DNA of 11,029 bases from JBAVQS01 sp049694275 (GTDB taxonomy: Bacteria; Chloroflexota; Anaerolineae; UBA4142; SHND01). This document shows, in pieces, positions 6,526-11,029 of the stretch; within the stretch, counting starts at the first letter, position 1, and each line of letters begins with the position of its first letter. The stretch covers positions 1-11,029 of the forward strand of contig JBAVQS010000205.1 of NCBI GenBank assembly GCA_049694275.1. Reading direction: 5' to 3'. The notes beneath the pieces are model-generated. The model did not search any database and was not told the origin of the DNA. It saw only the letters and a program-made list of their open reading frames with translations. The translations under genes were made by a program, and so were the position numbers.

Positions 6526-7548
6526 CTATATCGTGGTACCGTCAAAAGCCAATGCCAGTTCGACGATATTCCCAGGTCCAAACTGGCCGATGAACCCGTG
6601 CACGCCATCGCGCCGGCTGGCCTCGCCCAGATCGGGCATGAACAAGACCTGTTCGCCCCAAGCGGCCATGTCCTGCACCGCCCAGGCATAGCGATAATAG
6701 GTGAGCGCGCGTGGGTCGATGGGGGCATCTCCATAGCCTTGCATAAAGCAAGCGGTCGTGTGCGGTCCAACCCCATCTCCCCCAATTCCACCCACGACGA
6801 ACATCAGATCTCGCTCTTTCGGCGCGAGCATCGTCTCGTCCCAATCCACCACCCACAACGGCCCGGCGGAATCCAGCAGCACATTCCACGGATGCAGGTC
6901 CGCATGGCACAAGACCATTGGGAGTGGCGGCGAGGCATCGCGCAGTTGGCGCCCCAGCCTATCCGCACGCGCGACCAGCGTGCGTATTTCGTCCCGCCGC
7001 GAATGCCAGAATGCAGCCAATTCGCGCTGCAAGGGATCGGTCAAATCGGGCCGATTGAGCGCAGTCTCCAAGTCCTCAATCACACTCCGCCGAGTGGGGA
7101 TAAAGGGTTCGCGCGGGACGATCTGCAACAGCTCGTAGGTGAGCGGACTGGCATGGACCAGTTTCAGCATCGCGCCCAGCGCGCGCCAGTGCTCATCGGA
7201 CAACCCGACCTGTGCGCCGATGCGACCATCGATGAAAGGATACAGACTCAACGCAAAACCGTCCACGCTGACCCACAGTGCCCCGGCAAGGGTCGGGAGC
7301 GGCGCAACGAGGTGGGACACCCCTTGAGCGTGCAGGTAACGCGGGACGGCAAGGCTCGGCACGCTGAAACCCGCGCCGGTCCGCACCTTGAGAAAGTATT
7401 TTGCGCCCGCCAACGCATCCACACTATATACGGCGGTTGCCGAATCCGCCCCCAGCGGAAGAAAGGTCAGCGCGGTAATGGCAAGGCCATAGTGGGTTTG
7501 CAGCGCTGCAATGATCGCCGCGTCCGCGAGCTTGAACGGTTCACGCAT
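6526..7548 (-). CDS. APH-family phosphotransferase (APH(9)-like)
   Basis: 340 aa with a protein-kinase-like fold of the aminoglycoside phosphotransferase superfamily. The small lobe carries the ATP-contacting Lys in YFLKVR (K54). The catalytic loop is HADLHPWN (215-222) with D217 as base and N222. VVDWDE (233-238) supplies the Mg-binding D235, and APKERDLMFVVGG follows, a segment I associate with spectinomycin phosphotransferase APH(9) and its homologues. Length also fits that group (~330-340 aa). It would transfer phosphate from ATP to a small hydroxylated molecule in the cytoplasm; resistance is possible, but many such genes in environmental bacteria are housekeeping small-molecule kinases. 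Its ATG comes one base after the VOC stop, so the two are translationally coupled. The only Shine-Dalgarno candidate is weak and lies inside the VOC gene. Confidence 0.88.
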   Translation of the reverse strand: MREPFKLADAAIIAALQTHYGLAITALTFLPLGADSATAVYSVDALAGAKYFLKVRTGAGFSVPSLAVPRYLHAQGVSHLVAPLPTLAGALWVSVDGFALSLYPFIDGRIGAQVGLSDEHWRALGAMLKLVHASPLTYELLQIVPREPFIPTRRSVIEDLETALNRPDLTDPLQRELAAFWHSRRDEIRTLVARADRLGRQLRDASPPLPMVLCHADLHPWNVLLDSAGPLWVVDWDETMLAPKERDLMFVVGGIGGDGVGPHTTACFMQGYGDAPIDPRALTYYRYAWAVQDMAAWGEQVLFMPDLGEASRRDGVHGFIGQFGPGNIVELALAFDGTTI

Positions 7549-7549
7549 C

Positions 7550-7933
7550 TTACGCCCGAAAGAGCTGGATCAGGTTACCGCAAGTATCCTCAAACACGGC
7601 CACGAGGGTCGGTCCCATCCGGGCTGGCGCCATCGTAAACACCACGCCCAGCCCTTTCATTCTCTCGTACTCTTGATAAACATCCTCGACCGCAAATGCC
7701 GTTGCCGTGATCCCTTGCTCGAAAATCGCCCTTTGGTAATTCCTAGCTGCCGGGTTGTCGTTGGGCTCGAGCAGTAACTCGGTCCCATCCGGCTCTTGGG
7801 GCGACACAACCGTCAACCACTTGAACTGCCCGACCGGAAAATCCTTTTTCTTGACAAAGCCCAAAACCTCCGTATAGAACTTGAGTGCCTTGTCCTGGTC
7901 GTCGACAAACACGCTGGTTAATTTGATCTTCAT
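7550..7933 (-). CDS. VOC (glyoxalase/bleomycin resistance) family protein
   Basis: 127 aa from the ATG at 7933, preferred over an in-frame start 30 nt upstream because MKIKLTSVFVDDQDKALKFY is the standard N-terminus of this group and an AAGGGG ribosome site precedes it. It shows the two beta-alpha-beta-beta-beta halves of a single VOC domain: first half ~3-57 (ELLLEP), second ~75-126 with AFAVEDV, EYERMKGLGV and VFEDTCGNLIQLF. VOC proteins act as metal-dependent lyases or dioxygenases, or as drug-binding resistance proteins; this group is broad and mostly uncharacterised. First gene of a two-gene operon with the phosphotransferase. A TATAAT box lies ~85 nt upstream. Confidence 0.9.
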   Translation of the reverse strand: MKIKLTSVFVDDQDKALKFYTEVLGFVKKKDFPVGQFKWLTVVSPQEPDGTELLLEPNDNPAARNYQRAIFEQGITATAFAVEDVYQEYERMKGLGVVFTMAPARMGPTLVAVFEDTCGNLIQLFRA

Positions 7934-8016
7934 CTCAAGCCCCTTTTTGTTGACTGCAAGCACAGCAGGAAAGCATACGTTGCGCTCTCGCGCCTTCTTG
8001 CTTACGCACGAAGGAG

Positions 8017-8022
8017 ATTATA
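8017..8022 (-). promoter_or_regulatory. Probable -10 box for the VOC/phosphotransferase operon
   Basis: A perfect TATAAT on the minus strand ~85 bp before the VOC start. No convincing -35 hexamer stands 16-18 bp upstream (best is TTCATC), so an activator may be needed or the match may be chance. Confidence 0.4.
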
Positions 8023-8090
8023 CCCCAGCTTTCGGCGTGATGAACGCGGACAAGCCCTGAGCGCTTTGATTCTCGCTTGACAAAGGCAGG

Positions 8091-8174
8091 CTGTCACCCT
8101 GAGCGTAGCGAAGGGTCTCGCTAACGCAAACCAGAGATACTTCGGTTGCAGAGGACGCTCCCGCAGCATGACAG
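8091..8174. repeat. Imperfect palindromic dispersed repeat (MITE-like)
   Basis: Ends CTGTCA (8091-8096) and TGACAG (8169-8174) are perfect inverted copies. An inner stem pairs CGAAGGGTCTC (8109-8119) with GAGATACTTCG (8134-8144), with two mismatches. The CCCTGAGCGTAGCGAAGGGTCTC core belongs to a repeat type scattered in many environmental genomes and read in false ORFs as TLRYAQGD. It fills most of the gap between two divergent promoters. Confidence 0.65.
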
Positions 8175-8213
8175 ACCGACTTGTGCAACGCCATGGAAGC
8201 AGGCCAATCGCGC

Positions 8214-8242
8214 TTGACAGACCCGCGCATCATCCGTATATT
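8214..8242 (+). promoter_or_regulatory. Sigma-70 promoter of the DUF3224 gene
   Basis: TTGACA (8214-8219), 17 bp spacer, TATATT (8237-8242). Transcription would start near 8249, leaving a ~44-nt leader with GGAAGGGAG before the ATG. Confidence 0.8.
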
Positions 8243-8292
8243 TGTTCTACTGTTTGGGTTGAGACTATAGTAAAACGGAAGGGAGAATATTT

Positions 8293-8688
8293 ATGATGCA
8301 CGCCACGGGCCAATTCACCGGCAAGAGTTGGGACGAAAAGCCATTTAGCGAGGTTGAGGGGGGCCAAAAGCTCACCCATGTCGCCGTGACCAACGCCTAT
8401 CACGGTGATATCGAGGGGGATGGAACGCTTGAATATTTGATGGTGTATTTACCTGATGGTTCGGCCCGGTATATGGGGCTGGAGCGGATCGTCGGACGCA
8501 TCGGCGACCGGCGCGGCAGCTTTGTCGTGCAGCACACGGGGATCTTTGCGGGTGACGCCGCTCGGACGAGCCTGTCCATCGTATCAGACTCGGGGACCGG
8601 CGACCTGCGCAATCTGCGCGGCGCGGGCAGCTTTACTGCCTATCATGGGCAGTCCGGCGCCGAGTACACGCTCGAGTACGAGATGTAG
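8293..8688 (+). CDS. DUF3224 family protein
   Basis: 131 aa from the ATG at 8293; a second ATG follows at once (8296) and gives the usual MHATGxFTxKSWDEKPF N-terminus of this family, so either may be used. GGAAGGGAG lies 7 nt before the first. Typical segments follow: DIEGDGTLEYLMVY (~37-50), GLERIVGRIGDRRGSFVVQHTG, and SDSGTGDLRNLRGAGSF near the C-terminus. The family forms a small beta-barrel like the allene oxide cyclase-type fold; no enzymatic role is established that I know of. There is no signal peptide, so it should be cytoplasmic. It has its own promoter and is convergent with the SHOCT gene, 11 nt between stops. Confidence 0.88.
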   Translation: MMHATGQFTGKSWDEKPFSEVEGGQKLTHVAVTNAYHGDIEGDGTLEYLMVYLPDGSARYMGLERIVGRIGDRRGSFVVQHTGIFAGDAARTSLSIVSDSGTGDLRNLRGAGSFTAYHGQSGAEYTLEYEM

Positions 8689-8699
8689 CACAACTCGAA

Positions 8700-9293
8700 T
8701 TACACATCCTTTAGAATCTCTGCCCGCTTCTGTTCATATTCGGTCTCGCTGATCATGTTCGCGGCGCGCAGCTCCTTCAATGTCTTCATTCTTGCCAGAG
8801 CGTCTTTTGCAATCTCAGCCTTCTCCGCGATCCGTGCGCGGCGCTCATTCAAGCCTGATGGAAAGCGGTCGTACTGCCGTGCCTGATTCCCGGACTGCGC
8901 GGCCTGTTCTACTGTAGCCTTGTCACCCGCGAGTCCCAATGAAACATTCCGTCTGTTGTTGAAATACCAGATCACCAACACCGCCACAAAGATTAACAGG
9001 CCATAGAACGCCCCGGAATATAGGGTCATTGGGAAAATTTCGAGTTCCGTTTTTGCGCCCGTCTTTTGATCCACACAATACCAGGTGATCTGGGTATAAG
9101 TGGTCCCGGGGAGAGGGTTGGACGCCTCCTCTTGATAGTTCATTTGCCCGTTCGGGCAGACGAACGGGCTGGCGACCTGGTTTATGGGCGGGAAGAGCGC
9201 GCCAAGCCCGATGGCAGTGGCGGTGACGCCCATGAATATGGACCAAATAAACCCTGCAATGATCCATATGATCGTGCCGGTTTTGATTTTCAT
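8700..9293 (-). CDS. Two-TM membrane protein with C-terminal SHOCT domain
   Basis: 197 aa; start supported by AAAGGAA 5 nt before the ATG. TM1 ~8-32, an extracytoplasmic loop ~35-90 with two cysteines (C46 in the CPNG segment, C73) that could pair, TM2 ~91-110, then a charged cytoplasmic part with a helix (~145-170) and a SHOCT motif at 167-195 (LKELRAANMISETEYEQKRAEIL). SHOCT is a short helical oligomerisation or docking domain at the end of many bacterial membrane proteins. The role of this protein is unknown. No clear promoter was found upstream. Confidence 0.82.
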   Translation of the reverse strand: MKIKTGTIIWIIAGFIWSIFMGVTATAIGLGALFPPINQVASPFVCPNGQMNYQEEASNPLPGTTYTQITWYCVDQKTGAKTELEIFPMTLYSGAFYGLLIFVAVLVIWYFNNRRNVSLGLAGDKATVEQAAQSGNQARQYDRFPSGLNERRARIAEKAEIAKDALARMKTLKELRAANMISETEYEQKRAEILKDV

Positions 9294-9388
9294 AAAGTTC
9301 CTTTCCGCGTCCTCGCGGGATACGGCCTATGAGCCACAAAGCGCGGCTTGCGGAAAAGGCCGGCGATCGGCTGGCAAAGATTGAACCG

Positions 9389-9417
9389 CGAAGAACACAA
9401 AGAACACGAAGAACGCA
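9389..9417. repeat. Three tandem 9-bp units
   Basis: AAGAACACA, AAGAACACG and AAGAACGCA follow one another at 9391-9417. Similar ACGAAGAACAC strings are commonly scattered between genes in environmental genomes (from memory). In the wider 9294-9596 gap I see only this and the two repeats listed next, and no gene. Confidence 0.7.
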
Positions 9418-9423
9418 CCTGGT

Positions 9424-9500
9424 CATCCGTTCCCATCCGTGTATCCGTGCCGCTCGCGCCATCCGTTCCCATCCGTGTATCCGTTTCGCGCACGCAATCC
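9424..9500. repeat. 36-bp tandem repeat, two copies plus a partial third
   Basis: A 25-bp block starting CATCCGTTCCC and ending GTATCCGT is identical at 9424-9448 and 9460-9484. The 11-bp tails are diverged but both GC-rich, giving a 36-bp period. A decayed third copy (AATCCGTTT) begins at 9496. Each unit contains ATCCGT three times. Confidence 0.85.
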
Positions 9501-9538
9501 GTTTGATGCCCCGCTGCCGCCCGCCCCCCGTTGTGCGC

Positions 9539-9571
9539 GTCCAGAGAAGGGGGACACCCCCTTCTCTGGAC
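9539..9571. repeat. Perfect 15-bp inverted repeat with 3-nt loop
   Basis: GTCCAGAGAAGGGGG (9539-9553), loop ACA, then its exact complement (9557-9571). It lies ~40 bp downstream of the NACHT-FGE 3' end. It would form a very stable hairpin on either strand but has no adjacent T run, so it is not a standard intrinsic terminator; it could stabilise the mRNA end or be a mobile palindrome. Confidence 0.85.
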
Positions 9572-9589
9572 TCTTCCCCCTCCAGAGTC

Positions 9590-9618
9590 CCAGAGTTCAG
9601 AGGGACCAGAGTTCAGAG
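9590..9618. repeat. 13-bp direct repeat over the NACHT-FGE stop region
   Basis: CCAGAGTTCAGAG occurs at 9590-9602 and 9606-9618 (16-bp period). The second copy contains the stop codon that the frameshift-corrected reading frame would use (TGA, 9615-9613). Confidence 0.75.
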
Positions 9619-11029
9619 TCGGATGGGAGACAGCGCGACCCGGAAGCCCATATAGGAGTCCAAGTCGTCTGGATTGTACCCGTGGCGGGAAGCGCAGCGG
9701 ACGTAGGACCGAAGGTCCCGCCGCGCCACACCCGGGAAGACTCGTCACCTGCATCCATATTCTCGCGCCCATCATCCGGCTTGTAGGGGTACTCCTTGTA
9801 CACACTCCGCGTCCATTCCAACACATTCCCACTCATATCCAGCACCCCGTAGGGTGATGCCCCTGACGGAAATACCCCCACCGGCGAGGTCTCGCCCACC
9901 CCCAGTTCTTCTGAATTACATCTCGCCGAATCAAACATATCGCCCCACGGATACCGCCGTTGATCCTTGTCCCCCCGCGCCGCCTTTTCCCACTCCGCTT
10001 CGCTCGGCAGGCGAATTGCCTTGCCCGTCACCCCGCTCAACCACTCGCAATAGCGCACCGCATCATGCCACGTCACATTCACCACCGGATGACTTGTGCG
10101 GTTGCGCGGCGGTTGCCCATCCGGCCAATGCTCCGGCGGAGTTGCCCCCGTCGCCTGCACATAGAGCAGGTACTGCGCGTTCGTCACCGGCACGCGCGCA
10201 ATCTGGTATTCGGGCAACAGTACGCGGTGCGGCGGCTTTTCCTCGGCACGTTCGTCGCTCCCCATCCAAAACTCGCCCGCCGGAATCGTGATCCATTCTG
10301 GCTCGCCATACGGCGCAGTCCAGTACCCCGCATAACCCGGCCCGCCCCGCACCAGCGCCTCAACCAACAACCCCTTTTCTTGCATCCACCCCTTGCCGCC
10401 AACAAAAGGGATTGCTTTGGTCCATGCCGGCCGGTCTTTATCCAGAATCCGTCGCACCCGCTGCTCGACCTCGCCCGCCGCCGTCCGGTCAATCGCATTG
10501 CCCGCATCCCGGATCCCATCCAACGCCAGCAGCAGATTGTAATAGCGATACGGTTCGTTCTTGGCATCGGCAATCCGCCGGATCAGGCGTGTCGCTCGCT
10601 CCGTGCCTTGTGTGCTCAGTTGTCCAATCGTCAGCAGAATCACCTCACGCCACGCTGGGTCCACGAGACGTTGGAGCAGGTATTCGCTGTCATACAACCG
10701 ATCGATAATCGCCAGCGCCGCCAGATATTCCTGAAACGTCAGATGCGAAAAGCGATACACCCCCTGTCCCGCTTCAACCAGCAGGCCCGTCCGCTCCTGG
10801 ATCACCTTGATAAAGCGTTCCGCCGCGCGCACCGCCGCCCCCGGCGAGGTCGTCTGCCCCGCAAAAAAGGCGCGCAGTTGCCGCCACAGCTCCCCCGTCT
10901 CAATCTCTTTTTTCCCCGCCGCCTGCATCTCCAACGCCAGCGATTGCAACAACAGCCGCCGGTCGCTCGTATCGAACGGCCGGTCATCCAGCACCGACAA
11001 CTGGTCCACCCCGCGCGCCTCGTCCCACT
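9597..11029 (-). CDS. NACHT-type STAND NTPase C-terminus fused to FGE-sulfatase domain, 5' partial, frameshifted near 3' end
   Basis: The frame is open through the right window edge; the GTG at 11009 is internal, not a start. Numbering from it, residues ~1-110 hold the helical/winged-helix end of a NACHT module, with the hallmark YRFSHLTFQEYLAA (85-98). Helical repeats (~110-230) follow, then an FGE-sulfatase (C-type-lectin-fold) domain from ~238: WITIPAGEFWMGSD, VPVTNAQY, HPVVNVTWHDAVRYCEWLS, RLPSEAEWEKAARG, YPWGD, SGNVLEWT, VWRGGTFG. After G434 the frame turns into unrelated sequence and stops at 9597-9599. One frame over, the same DNA encodes YVRCASRHGYNPDD...SYMGFRVALSP ending at 9613, exactly the missing FGE end. 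So one base seems lost within 9705-9713, by mutation or sequencing error. The catalytic cysteines of true FGE are absent, so the domain is probably for binding. Nucleotide-binding motifs lie outside the window. Confidence 0.85.
   Translation of the reverse strand, partial: WDEARGVDQLSVLDDRPFDTSDRRLLLQSLALEMQAAGKKEIETGELWRQLRAFFAGQTTSPGAAVRAAERFIKVIQERTGLLVEAGQGVYRFSHLTFQEYLAALAIIDRLYDSEYLLQRLVDPAWREVILLTIGQLSTQGTERATRLIRRIADAKNEPYRYYNLLLALDGIRDAGNAIDRTAAGEVEQRVRRILDKDRPAWTKAIPFVGGKGWMQEKGLLVEALVRGGPGYAGYWTAPYGEPEWITIPAGEFWMGSDERAEEKPPHRVLLPEYQIARVPVTNAQYLLYVQATGATPPEHWPDGQPPRNRTSHPVVNVTWHDAVRYCEWLSGVTGKAIRLPSEAEWEKAARGDKDQRRYPWGDMFDSARCNSEELGVGETSPVGVFPSGASPYGVLDMSGNVLEWTRSVYKEYPYKPDDGRENMDAGDESSRVWRGGTFGPTSAALPATGTIQTTWTPIWASGSRCLPSDSELWSL

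Noticed and set aside
6054..6791. 245-codon minus-strand ORF
   Set aside because: Crosses the phosphotransferase end, the promoter and the phosphoesterase start in an alternative frame; composition is Arg/Pro-rich shadow type.
8018..8233. 71-codon minus-strand ORF with TLRYAQGD
   Set aside because: This is the translated dispersed palindrome at 8091-8174, a common false call.
9424..9500. Possible CRISPR array (36-bp period)
   Set aside because: The units are directly adjacent with no unique spacers; only 11 bp of diverged sequence separates the identical blocks.
9290..9832. 180-codon minus-strand ORF downstream of the FGE region
   Set aside because: It overlaps the FGE coding sequence in the wrong frame and then translates the 36-bp repeats (TDTRMGTD twice); no domain and no ribosome site.

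Overview
The window reads like a piece of a high-GC environmental bacterial genome, most likely Chloroflexota (Anaerolineae-like). This is an inference from style: proline/threonine-rich lipoprotein leaders, a NACHT protein fused to an FGE-type domain, a SHOCT membrane protein, and dispersed palindromic repeats of kinds common in that phylum. No rRNA, tRNA, CRISPR array or transposase is visible. The first ~1.2 kb is clearly less GC-rich than the rest and is probably the edge of an acquired, possibly defence-related segment.

Layout. (1) 1-1288: the 3' part of a protein ending in a DUF3883/NO VEIN nuclease-like domain, then a textbook Rho-independent terminator. (2) 1350-1835: a DinB-like metal-binding protein, convergent with the next block. 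(3) 6514-1840, minus strand: a good sigma-70 promoter, a ~195-nt leader with a terminator-like hairpin and a possible 40-codon upstream ORF, then three genes for secreted lipoproteins. These are a PF04185 phosphoesterase, a clan GH-A-like glycoside hydrolase and a DUF4185 beta-propeller (a family that includes GH183 endo-D-arabinofuranases). The first two genes are separated by a palindromic repeat; the last two are 17 nt apart. (4) 7933-6526, minus strand: a VOC-family protein and an APH(9)-like phosphotransferase, one base apart. (5) 8214-9293: a DUF3224 protein with its own sigma-70 promoter, convergent with a two-TM SHOCT protein. (6) 9294-9618: repeat-rich intergenic DNA. (7) 9597-11029, minus strand: the C-terminal part of a NACHT-type STAND NTPase fused to an FGE-sulfatase domain, with an apparent single-base frameshift near its end.

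How the genes may work together. The three lipoproteins look like a surface phosphate- and glycan-cleaving set under one regulated promoter. The VOC/phosphotransferase pair looks like a small-molecule modification or resistance pair. The two window edges carry fragments of large proteins of types often found in defence or conflict systems. Both are cut by the window, so no complete new system can be claimed from this sequence. The most testable oddities are the structured leader at 6283-6480, the clustered glycan-active lipoproteins, and the frameshifted NACHT-FGE gene.
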